Part shown: positions 26,821-38,574 of the stretch, piece after piece
Layout: every line of letters starts with the position of its first letter
How positions within the stretch are numbered: position 1 is the first letter of the stretch
NCBI RefSeq assembly: GCF_028745735.1
Contig: NZ_JAQZSM010000002.1
Span: 186,001 to 250,000, forward strand
Reading direction: 5' to 3'
Origin: Roseinatronobacter alkalisoli
GTDB lineage: Bacteria > Pseudomonadota > Alphaproteobacteria > Rhodobacterales > Rhodobacteraceae
Length of the DNA stretch: 64,000 nt
Position numbers and translations under genes: made by a program
Notes under the pieces: generated by a model
Database searches by the model: none
Told to the model about the DNA's origin: nothing
Seen by the model: only the letters and a program-made list of their open reading frames with translations

Positions 26821-28839
26821 ATGTCAGACCTTCGCAAGATCATCATCGACGGGAAAGAAATTGAAGTTCCCCCCGCCATGACGCTGATTCAGGCCTGTGA
26901 ACAGGCGGGCGTGGAAGTGCCGCGTTTCTGCTATCATGAACGCCTGTCGATTGCCGGCAATTGCCGCATGTGTCTGGTCGAAGTGGTCGGTGGCCCGCCC
27001 AAGCCTGCCGCCAGTTGTGCCATGCAGGTGCGTGATCTGCGTCCCGGTCCCGAAGGCCAGCCGCCGGTGATCCGTACCAACAGCCCGATGGTCAAGAAAG
27101 CCCGCGAAGGGGTGATGGAATTCCTGCTGATCAACCACCCGCTGGATTGCCCGATCTGCGATCAGGGCGGCGAATGTGACCTGCAGGATCAGGCCATGGC
27201 TTATGGCGTGGATTTTTCGCGCTACCGCGAACCCAAACGCGCCAGCGAGGATATGCAACTGGGTCCGCTGGTGGAAACCCATATGACGCGCTGCATTTCC
27301 TGCACGCGCTGCGTGCGTTTCACCACCGAAGTGGCGGGCCAGACCGTCATGGGCCAGACCGGGCGCGGCGAAGATGCCGAAATCACCACCTATCTGGGTG
27401 CGCTGGTCGAATCGGAACTGCTGGGCAATATCGTGGACCTGTGCCCTGTCGGCGCGCTGGTGTCGAAACCCTATAGTTTCACTGCGCGGCCATGGGAGTT
27501 GACCAAGACCGAAACCATTGACGTGATGGACGCGCTGGGGTCCAACATTCGTGTAGACACCAAGGGCCGCGAAGTCATGCGCATTCTGCCGCGCAACCAT
27601 GACGGTGTGAATGAAGAATGGCTGTCGGACAAATCGCGCTATGTCTGGGACGGGTTGCGCCGCCAGCGCCTTGACCGCCCCTATATCCGCGAGAATGGCA
27701 AACTGCGCCCCGCGACATGGCCTGAAGCGCTGGACGCCACCGCAACTGCCATCAAGGGCAAGAAACTTGCCGGGCTGGTTGGCGATCTGGCCTCGGTCGA
27801 AGCGGCATATGCGCTGAAACTGCTGGTTGAGGGGCAGGGCGGCACCGTGGAATGCCGCACCGATGGCGCGAAACTGCCTGCGGGCAACCGGTCTGCCTAT
27901 GTCGGCACGGCTGCGGTCGAGGATATCGATCATGCGAAATTCATCCAGCTGATCGGCACCAACCCGCGCCATGAAGCGCCGGTTCTGAACGCACGCATTC
28001 GCAAGGCATGGCTGGCCGGAGCATCCGTCGGACTGGTCGGCGAAGCCGCCGATCTGACTTATGAATACGTCCACGCCGGTACCGACCGCGCTGCCCTGCA
28101 AAGCCTTCTGGACCGTGACTACGGGGCGGTAAAGGATGCTGAAAGCGTTGTCATCGTCGGGCAGGGCGCGATCCGCGAAGCTGACGGGGAGGCCGTTCTG
28201 GCGGCAGCGATGAAGCTGGCAGAAGATACCGGCTCGCGTCTGCTGGTTCTGCACACAGCCGCCAGCCGCGTGGGCGCAATGGACATTGGCTGCACCACCG
28301 AAGGGGGCATTGAAGCCGCCACCAACGACGCAGAGGTGATTTATAACCTTGGCGCGGATGAAATCGACATCGCGCCGGGTGCGTTTGTCATCTATCAGGG
28401 CAGCCATGGCGACCGGGGCGCGCATCGCGCTGATATTATCCTGCCGGGTGCGGCTTATACCGAAGAGCCGGGAATTTTCGTCAATACTGAAGGCCGCCCG
28501 CAACTGGCGCTACGCGCAGGCTTCGCGCCGGGAGAGGCCAAGGAAAACTGGGCCATCCTGCGTGCATTGTCCGCAGAACTGGGCGCGACACTGCCATTCG
28601 ACACGATCAGCGCGCTGCGCAAGCATCTGACGGGCGCAGTGCCGCATCTGGGCGATATTGACCTTGTGGCGGAAAATGACTGGCAGCCACTTGCTGCCAA
28701 ACCGCTGGGCAAGGCTGGTTTCCGTTATGCGATTGCTGATTTCTACCTGACCAACCCGGTTGCCCGCGCGTCCAGCCTGATGGCCGAATTATCGGCCATG
28801 GCCAAAGCGCGCGGCCAGTCCCGCATCGCAGCGGAGTGA
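26821..28839 (+). CDS. nuoG: NADH-quinone oxidoreductase subunit G
   Basis: The 75-kDa iron-sulfur subunit, 672 residues, close to Paracoccus Nqo3. All N-terminal ligands are present: [2Fe-2S] N1b by C37, C48, C51 and C66; N5 by H106, C110, C113 and C119 ([14 protein letters not shown]); N4 by C158, C161, C164 and C208. The C-terminal molybdopterin-oxidoreductase-like domain is of the short mitochondrial type and lacks the extra N7 site found in E. coli. The stop overlaps the next start (GTGA). Confidence 0.97.
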   Translation: MSDLRKIIIDGKEIEVPPAMTLIQACEQAGVEVPRFCYHERLSIAGNCRMCLVEVVGGPPKPAASCAMQVRDLRPGPEGQPPVIRTNSPMVKKAREGVMEFLLINHPLDCPICDQGGECDLQDQAMAYGVDFSRYREPKRASEDMQLGPLVETHMTRCISCTRCVRFTTEVAGQTVMGQTGRGEDAEITTYLGALVESELLGNIVDLCPVGALVSKPYSFTARPWELTKTETIDVMDALGSNIRVDTKGREVMRILPRNHDGVNEEWLSDKSRYVWDGLRRQRLDRPYIRENGKLRPATWPEALDATATAIKGKKLAGLVGDLASVEAAYALKLLVEGQGGTVECRTDGAKLPAGNRSAYVGTAAVEDIDHAKFIQLIGTNPRHEAPVLNARIRKAWLAGASVGLVGEAADLTYEYVHAGTDRAALQSLLDRDYGAVKDAESVVIVGQGAIREADGEAVLAAAMKLAEDTGSRLLVLHTAASRVGAMDIGCTTEGGIEAATNDAEVIYNLGADEIDIAPGAFVIYQGSHGDRGAHRADIILPGAAYTEEPGIFVNTEGRPQLALRAGFAPGEAKENWAILRALSAELGATLPFDTISALRKHLTGAVPHLGDIDLVAENDWQPLAAKPLGKAGFRYAIADFYLTNPVARASSLMAELSAMAKARGQSRIAAE

Positions 28840-29258
28840 TATGCGTGTGGCGTGCCCTTCATATGCCAGCTGTCACGCTTGCCCTGTCGGGCGGGCTGAT
28901 GGCCTGTGGCGGCGAAGAACGGGTGCGCGCACCAATGTCGCCACCACCGCACGCGCAATATCTGGGCGTGCAGACCCGTTTGCTGGAAGGCGATTTGGTC
29001 AGTTTTGTGGTGCGTATGGAAGGCGCGCGCGGGCGCGAGGATGTTATAGCCTATGCCCGTTGCGCCGCCGCGCAATACACGCTGATCCGCGGATACAGTT
29101 TCGCGCGTCATGTCAGAACAAATGCGACGCAATCCGCTGGCATATGGCAGGCGGATGGGGTTTACACCATCTCGCCGGACCTGCCGCTTGGTCTGCGCAA
29201 CATGGATGCAGAGGTGATCGTCGAGGATTGCCACGAACAGGGCATTCCCACAGTCTGA
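28836..29258 (+). CDS. Putative lipoprotein in the nuo operon
   Basis: A 140-residue protein with a likely lipobox, GGLMAC, about 24 residues from the first possible start, so it is probably lipid-anchored. After a Pro-rich stretch ([11 protein letters not shown]) the rest is a small beta-rich domain with paired cysteines ([15 protein letters not shown]). I chose GTG 28836 because it overlaps the nuoG stop (GTGA); ATG 28863 would give a very short signal without positive charge. It is followed after 15 bases by nuoH. I do not recognise the family. Confidence 0.65.
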   Translation: MICVWRALHMPAVTLALSGGLMACGGEERVRAPMSPPPHAQYLGVQTRLLEGDLVSFVVRMEGARGREDVIAYARCAAAQYTLIRGYSFARHVRTNATQSAGIWQADGVYTISPDLPLGLRNMDAEVIVEDCHEQGIPTV

Positions 29259-29273
29259 GGAATAGAGGGACGA

Positions 29274-30311
29274 ATGGCTGAATTTCTGGAAACCGGACTA
29301 GGGATCACCGTGCTGATCGTGGCGCAGTCACTGTTGGTGGTTGCATTTGTGATGATCAGTCTTGTCTTTCTGGTCTATGCCGACCGCAAGGTCTGGGCGG
29401 CGGTGCAATTGCGGCGCGGTCCCAATGTCGTTGGTCCCTGGGGGCTGATGCAGACATTTGCGGACGCGCTGAAATTCGTACTCAAGGAAGTGGTTATTCC
29501 GGCGGGCGTTGACCGGCCGGTGTATTTTCTGGCCCCGCTTCTGAGTTTCATTCTGGCCCTGCTGGCATGGGCGGTCATTCCGTTCAACGATGGTTGGGTG
29601 CTGGCGGACATCAATGTCGCGATCCTGTTCGTTTTCGCCATTGCCAGCCTTGAAGTTTACGGCGTCATCATGGGCGGTTGGGCGTCCAACTCCAAATATG
29701 CTTTCCTTGGGTCGTTGCGGTCTGCCGCGCAGATGATTTCCTATGAAGTGTCGCTTGGTCTGATCATCATCGGGATCATCATTTCCACCGGCAGCATGAA
29801 TTTCGGCAATATTGTTGCCGCGCAGGATACCGGCTGGGGGGCGCTTGGCTGGTACTGGCTGCCGCATCTGCCGATGGTGGTGCTGTTCTTCGTGTCCGCA
29901 CTGGCGGAAACCAACCGCCCGCCTTTTGATCTGCCGGAAGCGGAGTCTGAACTGGTTGCGGGCTTCATGGTGGAATACGGATCGACCCCTTACCTGTTGT
30001 TCATGGCGGGTGAATATATCGCCATCTTCCTGATGTGCGCGTTGATTTCGCTGTTGTTCTTCGGCGGCTGGCTGTCACCCATTCCGGGCCTGCCCGACGG
30101 GTTCCACTGGATGTTCCTGAAAATGGCGTTCTTCTTCTTCCTGTTCGCCATGGTGAAGGCCATCGTGCCGCGCTACCGCTATGACCAGTTGATGCGCATT
30201 GGCTGGAAGGTGTTTTTGCCCTTGTCGCTGGCCTGGGTCGTTATCGTGTCGTTCCTGGCAAAGTTTGAAGTTATGGGTGCATTCTGGGCCCGTTGGGCAA
30301 TTGGAGGCTGA
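29274..30311 (+). CDS. nuoH: NADH-quinone oxidoreductase subunit H
   Basis: Membrane subunit (345 residues, eight to nine helices) at the junction of the two arms, forming part of the quinone chamber and E-channel. It shows the conserved [21 protein letters not shown] in two joined parts, [21 protein letters not shown] and the loop ending [17 protein letters not shown] precedes ATG 29274 at a good distance. Confidence 0.97.
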   Translation: MAEFLETGLGITVLIVAQSLLVVAFVMISLVFLVYADRKVWAAVQLRRGPNVVGPWGLMQTFADALKFVLKEVVIPAGVDRPVYFLAPLLSFILALLAWAVIPFNDGWVLADINVAILFVFAIASLEVYGVIMGGWASNSKYAFLGSLRSAAQMISYEVSLGLIIIGIIISTGSMNFGNIVAAQDTGWGALGWYWLPHLPMVVLFFVSALAETNRPPFDLPEAESELVAGFMVEYGSTPYLLFMAGEYIAIFLMCALISLLFFGGWLSPIPGLPDGFHWMFLKMAFFFFLFAMVKAIVPRYRYDQLMRIGWKVFLPLSLAWVVIVSFLAKFEVMGAFWARWAIGG

Positions 30312-30313
30312 TC

Positions 30314-30805
30314 ATGGGAATGGATTGGGGGCGTGCGGTCAAATACACGCTGATGACCGATTTCATCAAAGGCTTCGCATTGGGCATGCGCTATTTCGTG
30401 GCACCGAAGCCCACGATCAACTATCCGCATGAAAAAGGTCCGCTTAGCCCGCGTTTTCGTGGGGAACATGCGCTGCGCCGCTATCCCAATGGCGAAGAAC
30501 GCTGTATTGCCTGCAAGCTGTGCGAAGCGATCTGCCCTGCGCAGGCGATCACCATTGACGCCGAACCGCGCGATGACGGGTCGCGCCGCACCACGCGCTA
30601 TGACATCGACATGACGAAATGCATCTATTGCGGCTTCTGTCAGGAAGCCTGCCCGGTGGATGCCATCGTCGAAGGGCCGAATTTCGAATTCGCAACCGAG
30701 ACGCGCGAAGAACTGTTTTACGACAAGGACAAACTGCTGGCGAATGGCGAACGCTGGGAAGCGCAGATTGCCCGCAATCTGGAAATCGACGCGCCTTACC
30801 GCTAG
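30314..30805 (+). CDS. nuoI: NADH-quinone oxidoreductase subunit I
   Basis: A 163-residue ferredoxin-like subunit (TYKY family) carrying [4Fe-4S] clusters N6a and N6b: C64, C67, C70 and C74 ([14 protein letters not shown]) and C103, C106, C109 and C113 ([13 protein letters not shown]). ATG 30314 has a GGAGG upstream; ATG 30320 is an alternative two codons later. A 95-base gap to nuoJ contains a nine-pair hairpin (30813-30835) with one G-T pair, possibly affecting mRNA stability. Confidence 0.96.
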   Translation: MGMDWGRAVKYTLMTDFIKGFALGMRYFVAPKPTINYPHEKGPLSPRFRGEHALRRYPNGEERCIACKLCEAICPAQAITIDAEPRDDGSRRTTRYDIDMTKCIYCGFCQEACPVDAIVEGPNFEFATETREELFYDKDKLLANGERWEAQIARNLEIDAPYR

Positions 30806-30900
30806 GGATGCTGGTGTCGGGTCATGCCCGGCACCGCGCTATGCAAAAGACGATGGGCGCATCAAGCCGCCCGCGACAAGGAAAAGGGAACCCGAGGGAC

Positions 30901-31518
30901 ATGGGTATTGCCGATATCACATTCTACGCATTCGCGGTGACCTTGCTGGGTGCCGGGTTTCTGGTCACCATTGCGCGCAATCCGGTGCATTCGGTGCTGT
31001 GGCTTATTCTGACATTCCTGTCGGCGGCGGGCATGTTCGTGCTGCTTGGCGCTGAATTCCTGGCCATGCTGCTGCTTATCGTCTATGTCGGCGCGGTTGC
31101 GGTGTTGTTCCTGTTCGTGGTGATGATGCTGGACGTCGATTTCGCCGCACTGAAAGGTGAGATGGCGCGCTATTTCCCGATTGCCAGCATCGTCGGCATC
31201 GTGCTGCTGATGCAGATGGCGCTGCTGTTCGGATCATGGCAGGAAGCGGAAAGCGCCCGTGATCTGCGGCAGGCCCCGACCCCCGATATGGCCGAGATGC
31301 ACAACACCAAGGCGCTGGGGATGATCATCTATGATCAGTATTTCCTGCTGTTCCAGATGGCGGGCCTGATTCTGCTGGTTGCCATGATCGGCGCGATTGT
31401 GCTGACCCTGCGCCACCGCAAGGACGTGAAACGCCAGAACGTGATTGCGCAGATGCACCGCGACCCGGCCAAGGCGCTGGAACTGAAAGACGTGAAACCC
31501 GGCCAGGGGCTGGGTTAA
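30901..31518 (+). CDS. nuoJ: NADH-quinone oxidoreductase subunit J
   Basis: Membrane subunit of 205 residues and five helices. It has the conserved [21 protein letters not shown] helix region (two joined parts), in which a pi-bulge rearranges during turnover. The charged C-terminal tail is longer than in E. coli. I chose ATG 30901 because [11 protein letters not shown] is the family start; a longer in-frame reading from 30619 runs through nuoI in the wrong frame. Confidence 0.95.
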   Translation: MGIADITFYAFAVTLLGAGFLVTIARNPVHSVLWLILTFLSAAGMFVLLGAEFLAMLLLIVYVGAVAVLFLFVVMMLDVDFAALKGEMARYFPIASIVGIVLLMQMALLFGSWQEAESARDLRQAPTPDMAEMHNTKALGMIIYDQYFLLFQMAGLILLVAMIGAIVLTLRHRKDVKRQNVIAQMHRDPAKALELKDVKPGQGLG

Positions 31519-31589
31519 GGCCCGCAAGGGACAACGGACAATGAGGGCCAGCAAGCGGCCCCGACACATATACGGAACGAGGGAACCGG

Positions 31590-31895
31590 ATGGTTGGACT
31601 TGAACATTACCTGACCGTGGCGGCGGCGCTGTTCGTCATCGGCATTTTCGGGATATTCCTGAACCGCAAGAATATCATCATCATTCTGATGTCGATTGAA
31701 TTGATGCTGTTGTCGGTGAATATCAATCTGGTCGCCTTCTCCAGCTTCCTGAACGATCTGGTGGGTCAGGTGTTCACGTTGTTCGTGCTGACCGTCGCTG
31801 CCGCAGAGGCTGCTATCGGGCTTGCCATTCTGGTGAGCTTCTTCCGCACCCGTGGCACGATCGACGTCGAAGACGTCAATGTGATGAAAGGCTGA
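31590..31895 (+). CDS. nuoK: NADH-quinone oxidoreductase subunit K
   Basis: Membrane subunit of 101 residues with three helices. It shows [21 protein letters not shown] and [17 protein letters not shown], each carrying a conserved proton-channel Glu (SIELMLL and AEAAIG). The 71-base gap after nuoJ has a small GGGCC/GGCCC hairpin. The TGA at 31893-31895 is followed four bases later by a small reading frame. Confidence 0.96.
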   Translation: MVGLEHYLTVAAALFVIGIFGIFLNRKNIIIILMSIELMLLSVNINLVAFSSFLNDLVGQVFTLFVLTVAAAEAAIGLAILVSFFRTRGTIDVEDVNVMKG

Positions 31896-31899
31896 TCCC

Positions 31900-32073
31900 A
31901 TGGGCAGGTTCAAGGAAGAAACGACTCTGCTTGGAATGCGTATAATAAGCCGCAATGGTGGCATAACTGAAATGCGCTGTATGCATTGTAGCCTACGATA
32001 TCATGTAGCTTCGGATGCAGAGCATTCCACAAGCTGTGACGCACCCGGTTGCTTGACAAGAAGGCAGAAATGA
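31900..32073 (+). CDS. Possible 57-residue four-cysteine protein between nuoK and nuoL
   Basis: The nuoK-nuoL gap is filled exactly by an open frame: ATG 31900 lies four bases after the nuoK stop, and its TGA (32071-32073) ends one base before the nuoL ATG. The predicted peptide has C27-M-H-C30 and C46-D-A-P-G-C51, a zinc-ribbon-like pairing, with basic ends (MGRFKEE and LTRRQK). AAAGG lies upstream. Base composition and codons (ATA, AGA, AGG, CTA, GTA) differ sharply from neighbouring genes. It may be a recently acquired or orphan gene, or a non-coding spacer that is open by chance. I do not recognise it. Confidence 0.45.
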   Translation: MGRFKEETTLLGMRIISRNGGITEMRCMHCSLRYHVASDAEHSTSCDAPGCLTRRQK

Positions 32074-32074
32074 A

Positions 32075-34039
32075 ATGGCAGTAACGGTTCTTTTCGCGCC
32101 ACTTCTGGGGGCCATCATCGCAGGGCTGTTCTGGCGCGTGATCGGGGAACGCCCGGCGCAGGTCATTTCGACGGCACTGTTGTTCCTGTCGGCGCTTCTG
32201 TCCTGGGTTATTTTTCTGGGCCATGACGGCGGTGTTCAGCAGATCACGCTGCTGCGCTGGATTGACAGTGGCTCACTGGTTGGTGACTGGGCCATCCGGC
32301 TGGACCGGCTGACAGCGGTGATGCTGATTGTCATTACCACAGTGTCCGCGCTCGTGCATCTCTACAGCTTTGGCTACATGGCGCATGACGACCATTTCAA
32401 GGATAACGAAAGCTACCGTCCGCGCTTCTTCGCGTATCTGTCGCTGTTTACCTTCGCCATGCTTATGCTGGTGACCGCAGACAACCTTGTGCAGCTGTTC
32501 TTCGGCTGGGAAGGGGTTGGTCTGGCGTCCTATCTGCTGATCGGGTTCTATTTCCGCAAGCAAAGTGCCGGTGCCGCCGCGATGAAGGCGTTTATCGTCA
32601 ACCGCGTGGGCGATATGGGGCTGATCCTTGCCCTGATGGCAATCTATCTTCTGGTCGATTCCATTCAATATGACGATCTGTTCGCCGCAGCACCCATGCT
32701 GGCGGAAACCACTGTCAGTTTCCTGTGGACGGACTGGAACGCCGCCAATCTGATTGCCTTCCTGCTGTTTGTGGGCGCGATGGGTAAATCGGCGCAGTTG
32801 TTCCTGCACACATGGTTGCCCGACGCGATGGAAGGGCCGACACCCGTTTCTGCACTTATCCACGCGGCAACCATGGTCACCGCCGGTGTGTTCCTTGTGG
32901 CGCGCATGTCACCGCTGATGGAATATGCGCCGCAGGTCATGGCTTTCGTGGTGCTGATCGGGGCGATGACGGCGCTGTTTGCCGCGACTGTCGGTCTGGT
33001 GCAGAATGACATCAAGCGGGTCATCGCCTATTCGACATGTTCGCAACTGGGTTTCATGTTCGTTGCCGCTGGTGTGGGCGTCTATTCGGTGGCCATGTTC
33101 CACCTGCTGACGCATGCGTTTTTCAAGGCAATGCTGTTTCTGGGGGCCGGTTCCGTCATTCACGGAATGCACCACGAACAGGACATGCGCAATTATGGCG
33201 GGCTGAAAGACAAGCTGCCCATGACCTTCTGGGCCATGCTGATTGGCACACTGGCGATTACCGGCGTGGGTATTCCGCTGACGACCATTGGCTTTGCAGG
33301 CTTTGTGTCCAAAGATGCGATCATTGAATCGGTCTTTGCATCGGGTACGACCTATGCCTTCTGGATTCTGGTATTCGCGGCGTTCATGACCAGTTTCTAC
33401 AGCTGGCGGCTGATGTTCCTTACCTTCTGGGGCACCCCGCGCGGCGACAAGCACACGCATGAACATGCGCATGAAAGTCCGCTGACCATGCTGATTCCGC
33501 TGGCGGTTCTGGCCATTGGTTCGGTGCTGGCGGGTATGGTGTTCTACGGGCCGTTCTTCGGGTCCACCGGGCAGGTTAGCGAATATTTCGGAGCTGCCAT
33601 TTTCCTGGCAGAAGGCAATAATCTGGTATCGGAAGCGCATTATGTGCCTGCATGGGTCAAGGTGTCGCCTTTTGTTGCCATGTTGCTGGGGCTGGGGCTG
33701 GCGTGGTTGTTCTATATCCGCGACACATCGCTGCCCGGACGTCTGTCGGATACGTTTCCCGGGGCCTATCAGTTCCTGTTGAACAAATGGTATTTCGACG
33801 AGGCGTATGACTTCCTGTTCGTGCGCCCGGCCAAGGCAGTGGGGCAGTTTCTGTGGAAAAAAGGCGATGGCAAGGTCATTGACGGCGGTATCAACGGTCT
33901 GGCCATGGGCATCATTCCGTTCATCACCCGCATCGCCGGCCGTGCGCAGTCGGGCTATGTCTATCATTATGCATTCGCAATGGTTCTGGGGATTGTCGTG
34001 ATCGTTACCTATGTCACACTGGCGGGGGGGGCGCAGTAA
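32075..34039 (+). CDS. nuoL: NADH-quinone oxidoreductase subunit L
   Basis: Antiporter-like proton-pumping subunit, 654 residues and about 16 helices including the long lateral helix at the C-terminus. It carries [17 protein letters not shown] with the channel Glu, [20 protein letters not shown] in two joined parts, and [14 protein letters not shown]. The start is ATG 32075, one base after the small four-cysteine frame. The stop overlaps nuoM (TAATG). Confidence 0.97.
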   Translation: MAVTVLFAPLLGAIIAGLFWRVIGERPAQVISTALLFLSALLSWVIFLGHDGGVQQITLLRWIDSGSLVGDWAIRLDRLTAVMLIVITTVSALVHLYSFGYMAHDDHFKDNESYRPRFFAYLSLFTFAMLMLVTADNLVQLFFGWEGVGLASYLLIGFYFRKQSAGAAAMKAFIVNRVGDMGLILALMAIYLLVDSIQYDDLFAAAPMLAETTVSFLWTDWNAANLIAFLLFVGAMGKSAQLFLHTWLPDAMEGPTPVSALIHAATMVTAGVFLVARMSPLMEYAPQVMAFVVLIGAMTALFAATVGLVQNDIKRVIAYSTCSQLGFMFVAAGVGVYSVAMFHLLTHAFFKAMLFLGAGSVIHGMHHEQDMRNYGGLKDKLPMTFWAMLIGTLAITGVGIPLTTIGFAGFVSKDAIIESVFASGTTYAFWILVFAAFMTSFYSWRLMFLTFWGTPRGDKHTHEHAHESPLTMLIPLAVLAIGSVLAGMVFYGPFFGSTGQVSEYFGAAIFLAEGNNLVSEAHYVPAWVKVSPFVAMLLGLGLAWLFYIRDTSLPGRLSDTFPGAYQFLLNKWYFDEAYDFLFVRPAKAVGQFLWKKGDGKVIDGGINGLAMGIIPFITRIAGRAQSGYVYHYAFAMVLGIVVIVTYVTLAGGAQ

Positions 34040-35580
34040 TGCTGAACCTGCTGTCAATTATCACCTTCACCCCCGCCATCGCCGCCGCCATTCTGGCGAT
34101 CTTTCTGCGCGGCGAGGACGAGGCATCCCAGAGCAACGCCAAATGGGTGGCGCTGGTGGCCACATTGGCCACTTTCGCGGCGTCGCTTATCCTGCTGGTG
34201 GGGTTCGACCCGCAGGATACCGGCTTTCAGTTTGTCGAGGAACATGACTGGATCATGGGCTTCACTTACAAGATGGGGGTGGATGGCATCTCGATCCTGT
34301 TCGTGATGCTGACAACCTTCCTGATGCCAATCACCATCGGCGCGTGCTGGAACGTGTCCCACCGCGTCAAGGAATACATGATCGCCTTCCTGCTGCTGGA
34401 AACGCTGATGATCGGCGTGTTCACTGCGCTGGATCTGGTGCTGTTCTATCTGTTCTTCGAAGCGGGCCTGATCCCGATGTTCCTGATCATTGGCATCTGG
34501 GGCGGCAAGGAACGTATTTACGCGGCGTTCAAGTTCTTCCTCTATACCTTCCTTGGGTCGGTGTTGATGCTGGTCGCCATGATCGCGATGTATGTTGACG
34601 CGGGCACCACGGATATTCCGACGTTGCTGCAACACCAGTTCAGCACCGAAACCTTCAGCCTGATGGGCTGGCAGGTGATCGGAGGCATGCAGACCCTGCT
34701 GTGGCTGGCGTTCTTCGCGTCATTCGCGGTGAAAATGCCGATGTGGCCGGTGCATACCTGGCTGCCGGACGCCCACGTTCAGGCACCGACAGCGGGGTCT
34801 GTGGTGCTGGCGGCAGTGCTGCTGAAAATGGGTGGCTATGGGTTCTTGCGCTTCTCGTTGCCGATGTTCCCTGTCGCCAGTGACATTTTCGCGCCGCTGG
34901 TGCTGTGGTTGTCCGCGATTGCCATTGTCTATACCAGCCTTGTCGCGCTGATGCAGACCGATATGAAGAAGCTGATCGCCTATTCGTCAGTCGCGCATAT
35001 GGGCTTTGTCACAATGGGTATTTTCGCGGCCAACCAGCAGGGTGTCGATGGTGCCATCTTTCAGATGATCAGCCACGGGTTCATTTCCGGCGCGTTGTTT
35101 TTGGCGGTGGGTGTCATTTATGACCGGATGCATACACGCGAAATCGCGGCCTATGGCGGGCTTATCAACCGCATGCCGGTCTATGCAGCAGTGTTTTTGC
35201 TGTTCACCATGGCGAATGTCGGCCTGCCGGGCACATCCGGTTTCGTGGGTGAATTCCTGACATTCATGGCGGTGTTTCAGGTCAATACATGGGTGGCACT
35301 ATTCGCGGCGACAGGTGTGATCCTGTCTGCGGGCTATGCGCTGTGGTTGTTCCGCCGCGTTGTCATGGGGGAACTGATCAAGGAATCCCTTAAAGGGATC
35401 AAGGATATGGATCGCCGTGAAAAAGCGCTTATCATTCCGCTGGTCGCGATGACGCTGATCCTTGGCATCTATCCCGCGTTTATCACCGATATTATCGGCC
35501 CTTCGGTTTCGGCATTGGTCGAAGGGCATTCACTGGCGTTGCAGGCATATGACGCCGCATCCCAGCTGGCACAGAACTGA
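34039..35580 (+). CDS. nuoM: NADH-quinone oxidoreductase subunit M
   Basis: Antiporter-like membrane subunit, 513 residues and about 14 helices. It has [22 protein letters not shown] with the conserved Glu (read in two parts), [20 protein letters not shown] with the channel Lys, and [15 protein letters not shown] one-base overlap (TAATG) links it to nuoL. Confidence 0.97.
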   Translation: MLNLLSIITFTPAIAAAILAIFLRGEDEASQSNAKWVALVATLATFAASLILLVGFDPQDTGFQFVEEHDWIMGFTYKMGVDGISILFVMLTTFLMPITIGACWNVSHRVKEYMIAFLLLETLMIGVFTALDLVLFYLFFEAGLIPMFLIIGIWGGKERIYAAFKFFLYTFLGSVLMLVAMIAMYVDAGTTDIPTLLQHQFSTETFSLMGWQVIGGMQTLLWLAFFASFAVKMPMWPVHTWLPDAHVQAPTAGSVVLAAVLLKMGGYGFLRFSLPMFPVASDIFAPLVLWLSAIAIVYTSLVALMQTDMKKLIAYSSVAHMGFVTMGIFAANQQGVDGAIFQMISHGFISGALFLAVGVIYDRMHTREIAAYGGLINRMPVYAAVFLLFTMANVGLPGTSGFVGEFLTFMAVFQVNTWVALFAATGVILSAGYALWLFRRVVMGELIKESLKGIKDMDRREKALIIPLVAMTLILGIYPAFITDIIGPSVSALVEGHSLALQAYDAASQLAQN

Positions 35581-35591
35581 AAGGCCCCGCA

Positions 35592-37031
35592 ATGATCGGA
35601 ACTGATCTTTATACGGCCCTGCCCGAACTGGTACTGGCGCTATTTGCGATGGCGGCATTGATGGTGGGCGTTTATGGCGGCAAGGATAAGCTGGCCGAAC
35701 CCATCTTGTGGGCAACGGCAGCGCTGATGGTTCTGCTGGCGCTGTATTCCGGTGCGCAGGGGCTGGATGTGAAAACCGCGTTCAACGGGATGTATATTTC
35801 CGACCCGTTCGCGCAGTTTTCCAAGATGATCGTGCTGCTGTCTGCGGCTGTGGTCTTGGTGATGGGGCAGTCCTATATGCTGGCCCGTGGCTTGCTGCGG
35901 TTTGAATATCCGATCCTGATTGCGCTGTCGGTTGTCGGCATGATGCTGATGGTGTCGGCGGGTGATCTGATTGCGCTTTATATGGGGCTGGAGTTGCAGT
36001 CACTTGCGCTTTACGTGGTGGCCACGATGAACCGCGATTCCGCGCGTTCAACCGAAGCCGGCCTGAAGTATTTCATCCTCGGGTCGCTGGCATCAGGGTT
36101 GCTGCTGTATGGCGCATCGCTGACCTATGGTTATGCAGGCACCACGCTGTTCGCGGGCATCATCAGCACCATTTCAACCGATGGCATGTCCATCGGGTTG
36201 TTGATGGGGATGGCGTTCATGCTGGCGGGGCTGGCGTTCAAGGTGTCGGCAGTGCCCTTCCATATGTGGACACCCGATGTCTATGAAGGGGCGCCCACCC
36301 CGGTCACCGCATTTTTTGCCACAGCGCCGAAAGTGGCGGCCATGGCACTGGTGGCGCGTGTGATGCATGAGGCATTCGGTGTGGTGCCGGGTGACTGGTC
36401 GCAGATCATCGCGTTCCTGGCAGTTGCATCCATGTTCGTGGGGTCCATTGCGGCCATTGGCCAACGCGATATCAAGCGCCTTATGGCCTATTCCTCGATC
36501 ACGCATATGGGGTTTGCGCTGGTCGGGCTGGCGGCAGGCACGGTGCAGGGTGTGCAGGGGATGCTGGTCTATATGGCGATTTATGTCACCATGAATATCG
36601 GTGTCTTTGCGTTCATCCTGACCATGTCACGCGACGGCAGGCCGGTCACCGATATTGACAGCCTGCGCCAGTATTCCAAAGCGGAACCCCTGCGCGCGTT
36701 AGCGCTGCTGGTCCTGATGTTCAGTCTGGCGGGCGTACCGCCGCTGGTCGGTTTCTTTGGTAAGTTCTATGTGCTGTGGGCGGCTGTGCAGGCCGGGATG
36801 ACATGGCTGGCGGTGGCGGGTGTCGTCGCATCGGTTATCGGTGCATTCTATTACCTGCGCATCGTGTACTTCATGTATTTTGGCGAAACCACGGAACCGC
36901 TGGACACCGTGCGCGCGCCGGTTCAGGCCAGTTTGCTGGTGGTGTCGGCGGCATTGATGGTTCTTGGTGTCATCAACCTGTTCGGCGTTGAGGGTATGGC
37001 GGCGCTTGCGGCAGAAGCCCTTGTCAAATAA
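35592..37031 (+). CDS. nuoN: NADH-quinone oxidoreductase subunit N
   Basis: Antiporter-like membrane subunit, 479 residues and about 14 helices. Signatures are [39 protein letters not shown] and [17 protein letters not shown]. It is the last Complex I gene. Its end overlaps the start of birA by 11 bases, so the operon probably reads on into birA, coaX and rnj. Confidence 0.97.
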   Translation: MIGTDLYTALPELVLALFAMAALMVGVYGGKDKLAEPILWATAALMVLLALYSGAQGLDVKTAFNGMYISDPFAQFSKMIVLLSAAVVLVMGQSYMLARGLLRFEYPILIALSVVGMMLMVSAGDLIALYMGLELQSLALYVVATMNRDSARSTEAGLKYFILGSLASGLLLYGASLTYGYAGTTLFAGIISTISTDGMSIGLLMGMAFMLAGLAFKVSAVPFHMWTPDVYEGAPTPVTAFFATAPKVAAMALVARVMHEAFGVVPGDWSQIIAFLAVASMFVGSIAAIGQRDIKRLMAYSSITHMGFALVGLAAGTVQGVQGMLVYMAIYVTMNIGVFAFILTMSRDGRPVTDIDSLRQYSKAEPLRALALLVLMFSLAGVPPLVGFFGKFYVLWAAVQAGMTWLAVAGVVASVIGAFYYLRIVYFMYFGETTEPLDTVRAPVQASLLVVSAALMVLGVINLFGVEGMAALAAEALVK

Positions 37032-37764
37032 CTGGCCAGAGGGGGTAGCGCGCCGCGTCCTGCCCGAAATCGACAGCACCAACGCAGAGGCCGCGCGCAT
37101 CGCGCCCGGCCTTTCCGGCCCGTGCTGGATACTGGCGCTGCGCCAGACACAGGGGCGGGGCAGGCGCGGGCGTGACTGGCGCGACCCGGCGGGAAATTTT
37201 GCCGCGACCTATGTTTCACGCCCCGGCGGCCCGCCCGAACAGGTGGCGCAGCGGTCATTCGTTGCCGCACTGGCCTTGCGCGATGCCCTTGTCACAGTGA
37301 CGGCGCGGCCCGAAGGTTTTGCATTGAAATGGCCCAATGACGTGCTGCTTAACGGCGGCAAGCTGGCGGGTATCCTGCTGGAAAGCGTGGGACAGGGCGC
37401 GCAGGTCAGCCATCTGGCAGTTGGGATCGGGGTGAACCTGCTGCATGCGCCAGCTGCGGAAGATGGTGCATTGCGTCCCGTCAGCCTGTTGTCGGAAACC
37501 GGCATGTCGGTGACCCCGGAAGAATTCCTTGACGTTCTGGCACCGGCCTTCGCACATTGGGAAGGGCAGCTTGTCACCTATGGCTTTGCGCCGGTCCGGC
37601 AGGCATGGATGAACGGTGCCGCGCGTCTGGGTGAACGCATCATCGCGCGCACTGTTCTGGACAGCCATGAAGGTACATTCGAAGGCATTGATGCGACAGG
37701 GGCTTTGATGCTGCGCACGGCGCAGGGACGGCGCACCATTCCCGCAGCGGATGTGTTTTTTTGA
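37021..37764 (+). CDS. birA: Biotin--[acetyl-CoA-carboxylase] ligase
   Basis: Attaches biotin to carboxylase carrier domains via biotinyl-AMP. The 247 residues contain IDSTNAEA, the GRGRRGRDW adenylate loop and [20 protein letters not shown]. There is no N-terminal helix-turn-helix, so it is a monofunctional ligase and not a repressor. I chose TTG 37021 (giving [21 protein letters not shown], read as parts); it overlaps nuoN by 11 bases. Any substrate role for the MccA subunit here is inferred. Confidence 0.88.
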   Translation: MSNNWPEGVARRVLPEIDSTNAEAARIAPGLSGPCWILALRQTQGRGRRGRDWRDPAGNFAATYVSRPGGPPEQVAQRSFVAALALRDALVTVTARPEGFALKWPNDVLLNGGKLAGILLESVGQGAQVSHLAVGIGVNLLHAPAAEDGALRPVSLLSETGMSVTPEEFLDVLAPAFAHWEGQLVTYGFAPVRQAWMNGAARLGERIIARTVLDSHEGTFEGIDATGALMLRTAQGRRTIPAADVFF

Positions 37765-37782
37765 ACGCGAAAGGGCCGTGCC

Positions 37783-38574
37783 ATGCTTCTGACTATTGAT
37801 TGTGGTAACACGAATACAGTCTTCGCCGTATGGGACGGTACACAGTTTCTTGCGACATGGCGCACGTCTACGGAAACCACGCGCACTGCGGACCAGTATT
37901 TTGTCTGGCTGTCCACGCTGATGAACATCAAGGGCGTGAAGCTGGACATCACAGATGTCATCATCTCATCGACAGTGCCGCGCGTGGTGTTCAATCTGCG
38001 GGTACTGTGTGATCGCTATTTCGGCTGCCGCCCGCTGGTGGTCGGCAAGCCCGATTGCCTGTTGCCAGTGCCCCCGCGCGTTGACGAAGGGGTGCGCCCC
38101 GGCCCGGACCGGCTGGCCAATGCCGCAGGCGCGTTTGACCGGCATGGCGGGGATGTGGTGGTCGTGGATTTCGGCACCGCCACGAATTTTGATGTGGTGG
38201 CCCATGACGGTGCCTATGTGGGGGGGGTCATCTCTCCGGGGGTGAACCTGTCGCTGGAAGCGCTGCATCAGGGCGCGGCGGCGCTGCCGCATGTCGATAT
38301 TTCCCGCCCCGAGAAGGTGATCGGCACAGATACAGTCGCCTGCATCCAGTCCGGTGTGTTCTGGGGCTATATCGGCCTGATAGAGGGGATAACGGCGCGT
38401 ATCCGCGCGGAATATGGCCGACCGATGAAAATAATTGGCACAGGCGGGCTTGCACCCCTGTTCGCGCAGGCCGAATCGCTATTTGACACGGTCGAGGATG
38501 ATCTGACATTACATGGCCTTTGCGTCATATACGACTACAACAAGGCCAACAGCAGTATACAGGAGCGGGCATGA
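37783..38574 (+). CDS. coaX: Type III pantothenate kinase
   Basis: Phosphorylates pantothenate in the first step of coenzyme A synthesis. The 263-residue protein of the ASKHA fold has the N-terminal phosphate loop TIDCGNTNTVFAVWDG, GPDRLANAAGAF and DFGTATNFDVV, and GGVISPGVNLSLEAL. These are characteristic of CoaX, which requires a monovalent cation. The stop overlaps the rnj start (ATGA). The order birA-coaX-rnj is frequent in Rhodobacteraceae, from memory. Confidence 0.94.
   Translation: MLLTIDCGNTNTVFAVWDGTQFLATWRTSTETTRTADQYFVWLSTLMNIKGVKLDITDVIISSTVPRVVFNLRVLCDRYFGCRPLVVGKPDCLLPVPPRVDEGVRPGPDRLANAAGAFDRHGGDVVVVDFGTATNFDVVAHDGAYVGGVISPGVNLSLEALHQGAAALPHVDISRPEKVIGTDTVACIQSGVFWGYIGLIEGITARIRAEYGRPMKIIGTGGLAPLFAQAESLFDTVEDDLTLHGLCVIYDYNKANSSIQERA

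Noticed and set aside
26824-28503. 559-codon open frame antisense to nuoG
   Set aside because: It is a mirror of a strongly coding high-G+C gene; its translation shows no domain, and nuoG has all expected iron-sulfur motifs.
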